From contig JAQURD010000002.1 in the NCBI GenBank assembly GCA_028749115.1, positions 81,402 to 145,401 of the forward strand: 64,000 nt of DNA, in the 5' to 3' direction. The translations under genes were made by a program, and so were the position numbers. Each line of letters opens with the position of its first letter. Position 1 is the first letter of the stretch. This stretch comes from Acidobacteriota bacterium (lineage in GTDB: Bacteria; Acidobacteriota; Aminicenantia; Aminicenantales; Saccharicenantaceae). Below, piece by piece: positions 26,515 to 36,833 of this stretch. The notes beneath the pieces are model-generated. The model was given only the letters and a program-made list of their open reading frames with translations. It had not been told where the DNA came from and ran no database searches.

Positions 26515-28203
26515 CTATTTTTTAGAAGAACCGGGCGGCAAGCAGGGCATTTTAATTTTATTCCGGCGCGCACAGGTAATAGCTTCCTCATAGCCAGCAT
26601 CAGCATGGCGAACAACGCCGATACCCGGGTCAACAGTTAGGACACGTTCCAGGCGCCTGGCCATAGCTGCTGATCCATCAGCCACAATCACCATGCCAGC
26701 ATGGATGGATAAGCCGATGCCCACTCCGCCGCCATGATGAACCGAGACCCAGGAGGCACCATTAACCGCATTGAGCAGAGCATTCAGAATCGGCCAGTCA
26801 GCAATTGCATCTGAACCGTCTTTCATTTTTTCCGTTTCCCGATTGGGTGAGGCAACTGAACCGGTATCCAGGTGATCACGGCCAATAACTATCGGAGCAC
26901 TTATTTTCCCTTTCTTGACCATCGTGTTAATAACATCCCCGAAAAGAGCTCTCTCCCCATAGCCGAGCCAGCATAGACGGGCCGGCAGCCCTTGAAACTT
27001 GACCTGCTGTTGAGCCTTTTTGATCCACCTGGCTAAGGATTCATCTTCAGGAAACATTTTCAGCACGGCCTCATCGGTGGCATAAATATCTTCTGGCTTA
27101 CCAGACAGAGCCACCCAGCGGAAAGGCCCTTTGCCCAGACAGAAAAGGGGTCTGATATATTCCTGAACAAAGCCAGGAATGTCAAAAGCATTCTCGACAC
27201 CGGCTTTTTTTGCCTGGCCACGGAGGTTATTACCATAGTCAAAAGTTTTAGCCCCTCTTTTTTGCAGTTCCAGCATGGCTTCTACCTGAGCAGCCATTGA
27301 TTCATAAGAGCAGCGAATATAATCCTGAGGATTCTTCTTTCTGAGCTCCAGGGCCTCCTCATAAGGCAAACCGCGGGGCACATAGCCATTCAATTCATCG
27401 TGAGCTGAAGTTTGATCAGTCAGAACATCGGGGGTGATACCTCTTCTAACCAGCTCGGGTAAGACATCAGCAGCATTGCCCAGCAGGGCAATGGACAGCG
27501 GCTGACCTTTCTTACAGGCTTCATCAGCCATTTTGAGAGCTTCATCTAAATTATCAGTCATGGTATCCACATATCTGGTATCCAGGCGGCGCTTGATTCT
27601 GTTCGGATCAACTTCGGCAATAATGGCTACTCCCCCATTCATGGTAACTGCTAATGGCTGTGCTCCGCCCATACCTCCCAGACCGGCAGTGACCACCAGC
27701 TTGCCTTTTAGCGTTCCACCAAAATGCTTCCTGGCAGCACCAGCCAGGGTCTCATAAGTCCCCTGAAGAATGCCCTGTGTCCCAATATAGATCCAGCTAC
27801 CAGCGGTCATCTGACCGTACATAGTCAGCCCCAGGGCTTCCAGACGCCGGAATTCATCCCAGGTAGCCCATTTAGGCACCAGCATGGCATTGGAAATCAA
27901 GACCCGCGGAGCTTCACTATGAGTTTTAAAGATGCCAACTGGCTTACCTGATTGGACCAGCAGGGTTTCATCATTCTCGAGTTTTTTCAGGCTATTGACA
28001 ATAGCTTTATAACAATCCCAGTTGCGGGCAGCTTTCCCTGTGCCCCCGTAAACGATTAGCTCTTGAGGTTTTTCAGCCACCTCGGGATCAAGATTATTCA
28101 TGAGCATCCGCATGGCTGCTTCTTGAGACCAGCTTTTGGTGTGAAGGTGGTTGCCGCGCGGCGCCCGGACGGGTTTATAAGTTGTCACTATCGTTTCGCT
28201 CAT
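26515..28203 (-). CDS. hutU: Urocanate hydratase
   Basis: 562 aa, the normal length. The NAD-binding region [24 protein letters not shown] near the N-terminus and [11 protein letters not shown] near the C-terminus are clear family signatures. It converts urocanate to imidazolone propionate, the second step of histidine breakdown. No other hut gene is adjacent. Its start overlaps the 3' end of gltX by 29 bases, so it is translated from the gltX transcript, an unusual pairing. Confidence 0.95.
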   Translation of the reverse strand: MSETIVTTYKPVRAPRGNHLHTKSWSQEAAMRMLMNNLDPEVAEKPQELIVYGGTGKAARNWDCYKAIVNSLKKLENDETLLVQSGKPVGIFKTHSEAPRVLISNAMLVPKWATWDEFRRLEALGLTMYGQMTAGSWIYIGTQGILQGTYETLAGAARKHFGGTLKGKLVVTAGLGGMGGAQPLAVTMNGGVAIIAEVDPNRIKRRLDTRYVDTMTDNLDEALKMADEACKKGQPLSIALLGNAADVLPELVRRGITPDVLTDQTSAHDELNGYVPRGLPYEEALELRKKNPQDYIRCSYESMAAQVEAMLELQKRGAKTFDYGNNLRGQAKKAGVENAFDIPGFVQEYIRPLFCLGKGPFRWVALSGKPEDIYATDEAVLKMFPEDESLARWIKKAQQQVKFQGLPARLCWLGYGERALFGDVINTMVKKGKISAPIVIGRDHLDTGSVASPNRETEKMKDGSDAIADWPILNALLNAVNGASWVSVHHGGGVGIGLSIHAGMVIVADGSAAMARRLERVLTVDPGIGVVRHADAGYEEAITCARRNKIKMPCLPPGSSKK

Positions 28204-29656
28204 TTTTTACCTCCGTAACTTTTTCTATTACTTTTCTGGCCTCAGCTAAATTATCAAACCTGGCCAGAGTTTTTTCCTTCCCCATCATTTCGAGAACCTC
28301 AAAAATCCCAGGGCCAACAGAGCGCCCAAGTAAAAGAACCCTTAAGGCGTGAATAAAAACAGCAGCTTTGACACCTTCCTTCTCTGCCCTGCTTCGCAGG
28401 ACTTTTTCCAATTCATCTGCTTTAAAAGCCTCTACCTTTTTAAGATCCTCTTTTAATCTGGGAAGAAGATGTTCGAGGCTGGTGTCCATCAGATATTTTT
28501 GGACAGCTTCCGGATCATAGCTGACCCGATCAGAAAAAAATGGAGCCAGCATATCGGCCAGTTCAGCCAGCGTCCGGCTCCTCGGCCGAACCATTTCAAT
28601 AAGCCTGGCCAACCAGTCCTTTCTCTCTCCGAGCCAGGCATCCAGCTCCAGCCCTTTTTTCTCCAGCCAGGGACGCAGCTCTGTCATCAGCTCTGAAACC
28701 GGCATTTCGTTGATCAACCGGCTATTAAGCCATTGAAGTTTATTGAGGTCAAAGACCGGACTTCCCTTGCTTATATGGCCGAGCGAAAATTCAGCTATCA
28801 TTTCTTCCCGGCTGTAAATTCTCTCTTCCCGTCCTGGAGACCAGCTCAACTGAGCCACAAAATTAAAGAAAGCCAGTGGCAGGTAACCCTGGTCGCGGAA
28901 ACTTAAGACAGAAGTATGGCCATGCCTTTTGCTCAATTTCTTCCGGTCAGGCCCGAGAATCAGCGGCAAATGAGCAAATTTCGGGAGTTCCGCCTGAAAG
29001 GCTTTATAAAGCAGAATTTGCTTGGGTGTATTGGTGATATGATCGTCTCCCCTGATGACATGGGTAATCCGGGACTCAATATCATCAACCACCACCGACA
29101 GGTGATAGGTAGGAAAGCCATCGCTCCGCAGGAGAACAAAATCTTCAAGATTCTTGTTCTCAACTGAGATCCGCCCGTGAATCAGATCGTCAAACTCAGT
29201 CTTACCTCCGGGCATTAAGAAACGAATGGCCGCTGGTGCTCCTTTTTCCACCAGTTTATTTCTCCGGCTCTCCGGCAAGCGAAGGCAATGACGATCATAT
29301 TTCCAGTGCTGGCCACTGGCTTTAGTTTCCTCCCGCCGTCTGTCTATTTCTTCAGGCAAGCAAAAACAGTAATAGGCCTGGCCAAGCTCAACCAGCCGCC
29401 GAGCTGCCTGGCGGTAGTTCTCAAACCGTTGTGATTGATAAATTGGGCCTTCATCCCAGTCAAGTCCAACCCACTTGAGAGCCTCGAGGATGGTCCGGGT
29501 TAACTCTTCTGAGGACCGGCTGACATCTGTGTCCTCAATTCGCAGGACAAATGTCCCGCCCGTCTGACGGGCAAATAGCCAGTTAAATAAAGCTGTGCGG
29601 AGCGCGCCGACATGAAGTTGACCCGTTGGGCTGGGTGCAAATCTAACTCTAACCAT
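28175..29656 (-). CDS. gltX: Glutamyl-tRNA synthetase
   Basis: 493 aa. Class I signature HVGA at residues 15-18 in [12 protein letters not shown], and the KMSKS-type loop KKLSK at 239-243 followed by RHG. A C-terminal helical anticodon-binding domain is present. Since gatB is also in the window, the enzyme may be non-discriminating and also charge tRNA-Gln for later amidation; this is inference. It is the first gene of a pair with hutU. Confidence 0.95.
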   Translation of the reverse strand: MVRVRFAPSPTGQLHVGALRTALFNWLFARQTGGTFVLRIEDTDVSRSSEELTRTILEALKWVGLDWDEGPIYQSQRFENYRQAARRLVELGQAYYCFCLPEEIDRRREETKASGQHWKYDRHCLRLPESRRNKLVEKGAPAAIRFLMPGGKTEFDDLIHGRISVENKNLEDFVLLRSDGFPTYHLSVVVDDIESRITHVIRGDDHITNTPKQILLYKAFQAELPKFAHLPLILGPDRKKLSKRHGHTSVLSFRDQGYLPLAFFNFVAQLSWSPGREERIYSREEMIAEFSLGHISKGSPVFDLNKLQWLNSRLINEMPVSELMTELRPWLEKKGLELDAWLGERKDWLARLIEMVRPRSRTLAELADMLAPFFSDRVSYDPEAVQKYLMDTSLEHLLPRLKEDLKKVEAFKADELEKVLRSRAEKEGVKAAVFIHALRVLLLGRSVGPGIFEVLEMMGKEKTLARFDNLAEARKVIEKVTEVKNERNDSDNL

Positions 29657-29784
29657 TAATTGTCTTTTTCCGGCTGAAAAATAAGAGCAATTAAAAATAT
29701 ATCACACTAATCTTACATATTCAAAAAACGCCGGCTTAATCAGGTCCGCCTGATCAGTTAATGATTTTTGCCTCTAAAAATTTA

Positions 29785-29813
29785 TTGACTCTAAAAAATA
29801 ATTTCATTAGATT
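29785..29813 (+). promoter_or_regulatory. Likely promoter of the GGDEF-PilZ gene
   Basis: TTGACT at 29785-29790, a 17-base spacer and TAGATT at 29808-29813. It lies about 75 bases upstream of the GGDEF-PilZ start. The -10 region runs into a tandem repeat that offers alternative TATA-like hexamers. Confidence 0.45.
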
Positions 29814-29828
29814 ATATAAGATTATATA
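29809..29828. repeat. Perfect 10-bp tandem duplication at a promoter
   Basis: AGATTATATA occurs twice head to tail at 29809-29818 and 29819-29828, over and just after the predicted -10 element. Ten bases is close to one helical turn, so both copies face the same side. It could be a regulator site or a slippage-prone -10 region. Confidence 0.6.
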
Positions 29829-29887
29829 AAGGTCAAGGTTATAAAGGTTTAGCAGGAGGACCCAGGGAGAAGTAAAGTCCCGCCAAC

Positions 29888-31909
29888 ATGCTGCAGACTG
29901 GTATTCTCATCCTGGTTCGGGAGACAGAACAGGCCTTCAAGATAGCCAGAGTCTGCGAGCGTGAATTTCAGCCGGTTGTAGCCAGTACGCCCGAAGAAGT
30001 ACCAGATCTAATTAATCAGAATGATTTCTGGGCAATGGTGGTGGACAGCAGCTATGCTGCTTATGACCGCTGGAAAGATCTGATTAAAAGCGATATATCA
30101 GTCATCATTATTGGCCGGGATGAAGCTGAGTTTTACCATCTTCTCCTTGGCTGGCCAAAAGAATATTATGTGAACTTTGCCTTTGAAAAAAGCGGCCAGA
30201 CCTTAGAACCCATTCTAGGTTTGCTCTTAGAGAGGGCCGTTTATATTAGCCGCATCAAGAAAGAATGGGCTGAATTACAGAAATCACTTTCCGTATCAGC
30301 CAGCCAGACCAGAGAGGTTATTCAGGAAATCACGGAAATTAAGCGGCTGATCAATCAAAACTATTTGCAGGAAGTGGAAAAGCGTATTTCTAACGAAACA
30401 CGTTATGTGAGGTTTCTGAAGGAAAGGCAAAAAACAGAAGGCATCATCAGAAAAATTTACTCAGCCAATGATGTTGGCAGCCTTCTGGTAGCTGTTCCCG
30501 AGATAAAAGAGCTATTAGCAGCCAGGGGCCTGACCATTTATCTTATTGAAGAAAACGAATCCCTGGGAAAATTCCTGAAACCAATAATCTGGGATGACAC
30601 TTTTATCAGTCATCCTGAATCTTTCAAATATGTGGCCAGAATAGAGTCGTCTGATTTTAGCTCGGCCGTGGCCAGGGATGGGCTGGAAATTAACCTGTCT
30701 GATCCAGCTTCTGACGAGAGGTTCTCAATTCGCTATCAGCATAATCTTAAAGAACCCCTGAAGAGCATCCTGGCTGTCCCCATTATTTATGAAAATCAAA
30801 TTATCGGTGTCGTCGAAGTCTATAACAAGTTCTGCTCGGGCAAGTTCCTGGCAGAAGGCTTTAGCCAGGAGGATCAAGAAGTTTTGCGGGGATTGTCAGA
30901 GCATATCGGCATTGCTATGACCAAGCTCAATTTGATTCAATATGATGCTCTGACTGGCTTACTTCGGGCTGATCCATTTTTCGAACGAATCCTGCAAAAA
31001 ATTAATTCTATGAGCAAAAGGAAAAAAGAAGAAGGCTCTTTTGCCATGGTCATGGGCGACGTTGATTGGTTTAAGCATTATAATGACCGCAATGGTCACG
31101 AGGCGGGCAACAAGCTTCTGCAGGAGCTGGCTCTCATCATGCGCCAATCTATCCGGGAGGAGGATTTAATCTGCCGTTATGGCGGCGAGGAGTTTCTTTT
31201 CTTTCTGGCTGGCGTTTCGGGACTGGATGAAGCCTGTCAGTTGACTGAAAGAATACGAAAAAATATTGAAGAGCATTATTTCGCTTTTGAAGAGCATCAA
31301 CCAAGAAACAATCTGACCATGTCTTTTGGCGTAACTGTCTATCCACGCGGGCAGTTAATTTCGAGCGATAGCCTGATCAAAGATGATTTAAAGCATCTTG
31401 TCCATGAGTCTGATCTCGCTCTGGCTGCCGCCAAAGGGAAAGAAACCTGGAGACTGCCTGCAGCTAAAGGCCAGCCGCGGCCTGTCATGAAAAACACCGT
31501 GGTGGCCTATTCTCATGAGTGGGAGCAAGAAGGTGAACAGCCTGGAGTGGCTGTTACTTACCAGGAAGCATTTTACCGGGAAAAAAGACATTTTCAGAGA
31601 TACTTCACTTCGACCTTTTTGATGTATAAGGAAAACGGTCATCTCCGGGTTAATAAAACTATTAATCTAAGCCTGGGCGGAGCAAAAATATTATCAGATA
31701 AGCCTTTACCGGCGGCCAGGTCTTTAGATATTGTTCTAATCCTGGGCAAAACAGCCAGATCTTTGAAAACTGAAGTTATTTATTCAGAAAAAGCAGCAAC
31801 TGATTCTCCAGCCTTTTATGCCGGTCTCAGATTTAAAGATTTAAGCCCTGAAGACCTGCGCCTGCTGGAAGACTATTTCCAGGAAACCCAAAAACGAGGT
31901 TATAATTAG
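29888..31909 (+). CDS. Receiver-like/GAF/GGDEF/PilZ protein, diguanylate cyclase with c-di-GMP receptor domain
   Basis: 673 aa, four parts. Residues 1-115 resemble a response-regulator receiver without the usual N-terminal acidic pair. A coiled segment (about 125-185) leads to a GAF-like domain (about 190-345). The GGDEF domain has ALTGLL and active site GGEEF at 432-436; RxxD at 423-426 is an inhibitory site exactly five residues upstream. The C-terminal PilZ domain has RxxxR (Arg567, Arg571) and NLSLGG (Asn593, Ser595, Gly598). One chain should therefore make and sense c-di-GMP. It neighbours an HD-GYP gene. Confidence 0.9.
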   Translation: MLQTGILILVRETEQAFKIARVCEREFQPVVASTPEEVPDLINQNDFWAMVVDSSYAAYDRWKDLIKSDISVIIIGRDEAEFYHLLLGWPKEYYVNFAFEKSGQTLEPILGLLLERAVYISRIKKEWAELQKSLSVSASQTREVIQEITEIKRLINQNYLQEVEKRISNETRYVRFLKERQKTEGIIRKIYSANDVGSLLVAVPEIKELLAARGLTIYLIEENESLGKFLKPIIWDDTFISHPESFKYVARIESSDFSSAVARDGLEINLSDPASDERFSIRYQHNLKEPLKSILAVPIIYENQIIGVVEVYNKFCSGKFLAEGFSQEDQEVLRGLSEHIGIAMTKLNLIQYDALTGLLRADPFFERILQKINSMSKRKKEEGSFAMVMGDVDWFKHYNDRNGHEAGNKLLQELALIMRQSIREEDLICRYGGEEFLFFLAGVSGLDEACQLTERIRKNIEEHYFAFEEHQPRNNLTMSFGVTVYPRGQLISSDSLIKDDLKHLVHESDLALAAAKGKETWRLPAAKGQPRPVMKNTVVAYSHEWEQEGEQPGVAVTYQEAFYREKRHFQRYFTSTFLMYKENGHLRVNKTINLSLGGAKILSDKPLPAARSLDIVLILGKTARSLKTEVIYSEKAATDSPAFYAGLRFKDLSPEDLRLLEDYFQETQKRGYN

Positions 31910-31917
31910 ACAGGCCG

Positions 31918-31940
31918 GGCCTGCGCTCAGGCCAGCTTTT
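31918..31940. terminator. Short hairpin terminator between convergent genes
   Basis: GGCCTG (31918-31923), loop CGCT and CAGGCC (31928-31933) form a perfect 6-bp stem, followed by AGCTTTT. It lies between the ends of the GGDEF-PilZ gene and the convergent coiled-coil gene. The T-run is short, so efficiency is uncertain. Confidence 0.45.
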
Positions 31941-33216
31941 AAAATCCCAGTTCTTTTCTCAAGGCTAAATAATAAACAGAAGGGGGATTAGCTTTCTCAT
32001 TAAAACTGGAAATTATGGCCATAATTCTCTGCTCAAAATGATTCAAATCCTCAGGTGCTCCCCAGTTTTGGCTTTGCAATAAATCAACCAGTTCTACCGC
32101 TACTATCTGATTTAAGATATCCTGAGACACCAGCGGAAAGGTAAAGCCCTTTTTCTCTAGAAGATAGATTATTTTTTGCAAATATTTTTTCAACCCTTCC
32201 TGCTCAGCTATTAATTCTCTTTTAAAAAAGAATTGCTCTTTAACCGAACTAACCAGGTTTAGTTTATAGTAAATCTTTTTGGCCTCATCAACTGTCTTTT
32301 TTATTCTGTTAAATATTTCCCGGACTTCAAAAACATAATGGTCATCTTTCTGGTAATAACCAATCCTGCCTGAACCATTGGCCGATTCCTGACGATAGCA
32401 GGAAATCAGATCCTGACGGTCAGCATTATCTTTTTGAACATCGCGGCTATCAACACTTTCTTCTTCTAACGTCCTGACACTGGCTAATTTCTCAGCCAGG
32501 CCTTTTTTTATTCCTTCGGCCAGTTTTTCTTCCAGGCTGGGTTCTTTTAGAAATACTGGTTCTGGCTGGATAAAGGCTTGAGCTTCAGCTTCTGTTTGCT
32601 CCTGGCTTTCGGCTTCAGGCGGCCCGCCTTCTAGCTGAGTAGCAGAAGGAATATGTTCATTTTTGATTTCAGCTTCCATGGCCAGGAGCTCTTTCACTTT
32701 CTGAAGTTTTTCCAACTCGGAACTTAAATCAATCTTAACTGTTTCTTCTTCCGAAGTTTCTTCCAGGAGCTTGGCTTTTAACCCGAATTTTTCTTCTAAC
32801 TCACCTCTTAAAAAAGTGGATTTTTCCATCGACTGGCTGCGAATTTCTTCCAGACGATTCTGTAACTCATTAATAGATTTTATATCTTCAGAAGTTTCCC
32901 GGGCCAGTTCCTCGATCCTCTGCTGGCGCTGAACAATATTGTCTAAATATTCTCTAATCCTTTGCACTATCTGGTTTTTTTCTTCTTCAAATTGTTCCAT
33001 GACCCGGCCATAGTCATCAAGAGCCTGCCACTCTTTCCTGATTTCTTCTTCTATCTGAGCCAGTTGTTGCCTGGCTATCTTCCGCTCTTCCTGGATTCTC
33101 TCTTCTAATTTCTGCTCGATTTCCTCATGCTGCCGGTGTAAATAGTTCTCCAGTTGACTTTCGATTTCCTGGATGATTGAAATCGGCTTTCTTTGTGTTT
33201 CACTATCTATGTCCAC
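31939..33216 (-). CDS. Long coiled-coil protein of unknown function
   Basis: 425 aa, no signal peptide or membrane segment. Residues 10-180 are almost continuous charged heptad-type coiled coil (IEQKLEERIQEERKIARQQL). A variable Glu/Pro-rich linker follows (about 195-250), and then a helical C-terminal domain of about 150 residues. The start is GTG at 33214-33216 with GGAG upstream. It lies between a c-di-GMP cyclase/receptor gene and an HD-GYP gene, so a scaffold or effector role in that signalling is possible but unproven. No family recognised. Confidence 0.7.
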   Translation of the reverse strand: MDIDSETQRKPISIIQEIESQLENYLHRQHEEIEQKLEERIQEERKIARQQLAQIEEEIRKEWQALDDYGRVMEQFEEEKNQIVQRIREYLDNIVQRQQRIEELARETSEDIKSINELQNRLEEIRSQSMEKSTFLRGELEEKFGLKAKLLEETSEEETVKIDLSSELEKLQKVKELLAMEAEIKNEHIPSATQLEGGPPEAESQEQTEAEAQAFIQPEPVFLKEPSLEEKLAEGIKKGLAEKLASVRTLEEESVDSRDVQKDNADRQDLISCYRQESANGSGRIGYYQKDDHYVFEVREIFNRIKKTVDEAKKIYYKLNLVSSVKEQFFFKRELIAEQEGLKKYLQKIIYLLEKKGFTFPLVSQDILNQIVAVELVDLLQSQNWGAPEDLNHFEQRIMAIISSFNEKANPPSVYYLALRKELGF

Positions 33217-33470
33217 CGATCACTCCTTCAATCTTTTTTTAATTTTAAAATCAGGCTGAGCCTGTGTCAAGAGAAATTTCAGCAGAGCCGAACCAGATTC
33301 TGACTGCTTCCTGCAGAGAAAGGCCCTGGTTTACTGGAGGTGAAACTGGCTTACTTCTTTCACCGCCGGTAAGCTGAAAAAAGACTGGCTTTCTGGCCGC
33401 TTTGGAAAAATTTCCTGTTGCTCTTTTACTCTAAATATTGTATACAGGTTGAATAAACACAGGTGCTAAT

Positions 33471-34601
33471 TTGAATAATAGCCATCATAATAATCAAAAT
33501 AATCAGCTAAAAATACTGGTTATTGACTTTCAGGAGAAATATTGCCGACACCTGGTCAACATGCTGGCCGGGCTAAAGCTGGAAGTGCAGACAGCTTCCA
33601 GCCTGCCCACTGCTGGCCAGACCGACAAATGGCCGCAAAACGCTATCTTGATTGTTTCTCAACGGGTACTCAGTGAGGACAAATATGCAGATCTTCATGC
33701 CTTGAAAAAGGCTTTTCCCCATTTCATTATCATTATGCTCACCTCGTCACTCCTGGCAAGTCAATATGTCAGTTGTCTCCAGGCAGGACTGATAGATCAC
33801 ATTTGTTCACAAAATAATCTGCCCTCGATTTTTTCTGCTGTCAGGGCAGAAGTTTCTCGCTTCCAGTTAAAACAGGAAAACGAATATTATTTAAAAAACC
33901 TGACCAGACTAAAACTCGAGCATTCCCGGCATATTAGAGAAATGCTTGAGCTGGAGGAAATTTACGATACAACTGTAGAAAATTTAATGACCGCCCTGGA
34001 TTTAAGAGATGTTGAAACTTTCGGGCATTCACAAACTGTCTCCAAATATTCCCAGGTACTGGCCAGCTTGCTGGGCATCAAACAGCAGACAACACTGGAT
34101 AACATCCGGAAGGGCTCCCTGCTCCACGATATTGGTAAGATTGCCATTCCAGATTCAATCCTGAAAAAACCTGGCCAGTTAACTCCTGATGAATGGGAAA
34201 AGATTAAAATGCACCCTTCTCTTGGCTTCGGTCTGATCAAAGAAATGAAAATGCTGCCTGAAGTTGGTCATATTATTTTATACCATCATGAAAAATATGA
34301 CGGCTCCGGTTATCCCCAGAGGCTAAAAAAGGAAGAAATACCACTTGAATCAAGAATTTTTGCTCTGGCGGATGCCCTGGATGCTATCACTTCTCACCGT
34401 CCATACCGGGTTGAAAAAGATTTCCGGGCGGCCAGAGAAGAAATTATAAAAAATGCGGGCTCTCATTTCGATCCCAGAGTAGTTGAAGTTTTCTGTTCTC
34501 TGGAAATAGAGAAATGGGAAAAAATCCGCTATGAGACCACCAGATTGTTACTCTCTCTGGAAGAATACCAACCACTGCTCAAAAACAACAAGTCAACTTA
34601 A
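33471..34601 (+). CDS. HD-GYP phosphodiesterase with degenerate receiver domain
   Basis: 376 aa from a TTG at 33471. Residues 10-130 form a receiver-like domain, but the phospho-acceptor Asp position is replaced (AILIVSQR), so phosphorylation is unlikely. A helical linker leads to the HD-GYP domain: metal-binding His219-Asp220 in LLHDIGK, HHEKYDGSGYP with GYP at 280-282, and ALADALDAITSHRPYR. It should hydrolyse c-di-GMP to pGpG or GMP, opposing the GGDEF protein. The TTG start is supported by AGGTG six bases upstream and continuity of the receiver fold. Confidence 0.87.
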   Translation: MNNSHHNNQNNQLKILVIDFQEKYCRHLVNMLAGLKLEVQTASSLPTAGQTDKWPQNAILIVSQRVLSEDKYADLHALKKAFPHFIIIMLTSSLLASQYVSCLQAGLIDHICSQNNLPSIFSAVRAEVSRFQLKQENEYYLKNLTRLKLEHSRHIREMLELEEIYDTTVENLMTALDLRDVETFGHSQTVSKYSQVLASLLGIKQQTTLDNIRKGSLLHDIGKIAIPDSILKKPGQLTPDEWEKIKMHPSLGFGLIKEMKMLPEVGHIILYHHEKYDGSGYPQRLKKEEIPLESRIFALADALDAITSHRPYRVEKDFRAAREEIIKNAGSHFDPRVVEVFCSLEIEKWEKIRYETTRLLLSLEEYQPLLKNNKST

Positions 34602-34626
34602 AACTGGCGATCTTATCTGCTCAATT

Positions 34627-35478
34627 TTAATCAGAGGCTTTCCTGGCAAAAACAACCCGCGGCCGGCCTGAGTAATCAAGCAGTATCTCCGGCTGATGCC
34701 AGTCAACCCCAAACAGATGCCTGACCTGTTCAGCTTGACCGGCACCGATTTCTATGACCAGAAAGCCACCAGGCTTTAAGAAATGGCCCGCCTGCCTGAC
34801 CAGTTTTTTGATAAATCCCAGGCCATCACTTCCAGCCACCAAAGCTTTTCGCGGCTCAAAATCTTTAACCGGCCGGTCAAGCTTCTGCCAGTCATTTTCA
34901 GCTACATAAGGCGGGTTGCTGACTATAAGATCAAAAGCCAGATTACTCTGTCTAAAGGCTTTAAACATATCACTTAAGACAAAGCTAACATTGGTAACCC
35001 TGTTCAACCGGGCATTTTCACAGGCAAGCTTTAAGGCTCTTCCAGAAAGATCAGTAGCTATGATCCTCGCTGAGGGAAGTTCTTTTCCCAGGGAAACAGC
35101 TAGATTACCTGAGCCGGTTCCCATATCAAGGATCACCGGCTCGGGAGGCAATGGAAGCGAGAGAGCCTTTTCCACCACCAGCTCAGTCTCCGGCCTGGGA
35201 ATCAAAACTGAGCGGTTAACTCTGAATGGTAAACCCCAGAATTCCCTCCAGCCAAGAAGATAAGCAATTGGCCAACCGTTCTTCCTTTGCCTGACCAGTC
35301 TGACCAGCCTGTTTTCGAGCTGCCTGGATACTGGCTCAGACAGTCGGTTGAAAAATCCAGCCTCATTCATTCTGCCGGCTGACTGGATCAGAAGACGGGC
35401 CTCGAGGAAAGGGCAGGCGACAGAGGACAACCTGGCGGCTGTCTCCCGGAATAGCTGTTCTAAATCTTTAGAGCTCAA
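34627..35478 (-). CDS. prmC: Release factor glutamine methyltransferase
   Basis: 283 aa. SAM-binding LDMGTGSGNLAVSL and the catalytic NPPY motif (DLIVSNPPYVAEN) identify PrmC/HemK, which methylates the GGQ glutamine of release factors. Its start overlaps the end of prfA by 11 bases, the usual prfA-prmC pairing. Last gene of the minus-strand translation operon. Confidence 0.94.
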   Translation of the reverse strand: MSSKDLEQLFRETAARLSSVACPFLEARLLIQSAGRMNEAGFFNRLSEPVSRQLENRLVRLVRQRKNGWPIAYLLGWREFWGLPFRVNRSVLIPRPETELVVEKALSLPLPPEPVILDMGTGSGNLAVSLGKELPSARIIATDLSGRALKLACENARLNRVTNVSFVLSDMFKAFRQSNLAFDLIVSNPPYVAENDWQKLDRPVKDFEPRKALVAGSDGLGFIKKLVRQAGHFLKPGGFLVIEIGAGQAEQVRHLFGVDWHQPEILLDYSGRPRVVFARKASD

Positions 35479-36571
35479 CTGGCTGATCTAAAGTTTCTTG
35501 AGATTTATCTTCTTCAAGAGCCCTGGTTTGAAAATAGATGACGAGCTTCTCCATGATTTCATCCAGATCCCCATCAAGGATGCCTTCCAGGTTGTAAAAA
35601 TTTTCATTTAGCCGGTGATCTGTGATTCTCGACTGAGGAAAATTATATGTTCTGATTTTTTCGCTTCGCTCGCCGCTCCCCACCTGACGCCTTCTATCCT
35701 GGGAGATCCGGCTGTGCTGCTCCTGTTGAGCTATGTCCATTAACCTGGCCCTTAATATTTTCAAGGCTTTTTCTTTATTGCGATGCTGTGATTTTTCGTC
35801 CTGGCAGGAAACGACCAGTCCAGATGGCTTATGAGTAACCCTGATGGCGGTGTAATTACGGTTGACATTTTGCCCGCCTGGCCCTGAGGCTCCAAAGGCT
35901 TCTATCTTCAAATCCCTGGGATCGATCTTAAGATCAATATCCTCAGCCTCCGGCAAAACAGCGACCGTGGCAGTAGAAGTATGAATCCGGCCTGAGGCTT
36001 CGGTTTTAGGAACTCTCTGAACGCGATGGACTCCGCTTTCATATTTAAGCCAGGAATAGACTCTCTTACCCTGAATATTGACTATAGCTTCTTTGACTCC
36101 ACCAATGGGAGAATAACTAATATCCATCAGCTCCAATTTCCAGCCCTTTTGCTCAGCATAACGGGTATACATTCTGAGTAAATCTTGAGCAAAAAGCGAA
36201 GCTTCATCACCCCCGGCTCCAGCTCTTATTTCCAGGATGACATTTTTTTCATCATTGGGGTCCTTCGGCAGAAGCATGACCTTAAGTTCTTTTTCTAAAG
36301 AATCTTTTTTAGATTTTAAGGACTCAAGTTCTGCCTCAGCCAGGTGTTTTAACTCCGGATCGGAGCTGTCATCAGCCAGAATGGCAGTGGACTCTTTCAG
36401 TTCTTTTTCTACTTTCTTAAATTCCTCATACTTCCTGACCAGAGGTTCAAGTTCGGTTCGCTCCCGGGCTAATTCCTTGATTTTCTGAGGATGGGCAGTG
36501 ATGGCAGGATCAGAGAGAAGGGAAATGACCTGCCTGTATTTTTCTTCGACAGTTTTTAATTCCTGAAGCAT
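35468..36571 (-). CDS. prfA: Peptide chain release factor 1
   Basis: 367 aa. GGQ motif in GASGPGGQNVNR. The stop-codon-reading tripeptide region reads RVPKTEASGRIHTS, with PxT as in RF1 rather than the SPF of RF2, so it should read UAA and UAG. Middle gene of rpmE-prfA-prmC, 5 bases after rpmE. Confidence 0.95.
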   Translation of the reverse strand: MLQELKTVEEKYRQVISLLSDPAITAHPQKIKELARERTELEPLVRKYEEFKKVEKELKESTAILADDSSDPELKHLAEAELESLKSKKDSLEKELKVMLLPKDPNDEKNVILEIRAGAGGDEASLFAQDLLRMYTRYAEQKGWKLELMDISYSPIGGVKEAIVNIQGKRVYSWLKYESGVHRVQRVPKTEASGRIHTSTATVAVLPEAEDIDLKIDPRDLKIEAFGASGPGGQNVNRNYTAIRVTHKPSGLVVSCQDEKSQHRNKEKALKILRARLMDIAQQEQHSRISQDRRRQVGSGERSEKIRTYNFPQSRITDHRLNENFYNLEGILDGDLDEIMEKLVIYFQTRALEEDKSQETLDQPVEL

Positions 36572-36576
36572 CTGAA

Positions 36577-36786
36577 TTATTTTTTAGTCTTGGTTGCATA
36601 TTTTTTCCTGAATTTCTCTACCCGGCCGGCTGTATCCATGATCTTCTGCTTACCGGTAAAGAAGGGATGACACTGAGAGCAGATTTCCACCCGGATTTCT
36701 TTCCTGGTTGACCTGGTCTTAAAGGTATTGCCACAAGCACAGATAACAGTGCATTCCTGATATTCTGGATGAATTCCTTTTTTCAT
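36577..36786 (-). CDS. rpmE: Ribosomal protein L31, zinc-binding type
   Basis: 69 aa. [10 protein letters not shown] start and zinc ligands in VICACGNTF and ICSQCHPFF mark the zinc-containing (C+) L31. Basic C-terminal tail. Encoded just before prfA, a common arrangement. GAGGAGAGAAGAG precedes the ATG. Confidence 0.96.
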   Translation of the reverse strand: MKKGIHPEYQECTVICACGNTFKTRSTRKEIRVEICSQCHPFFTGKQKIMDTAGRVEKFRKKYATKTKK

Positions 36787-36833
36787 ACTCTTCTCTCCTC
36801 TTCAGGTTCTTGATTATAGCAGGTTTAACCTGA

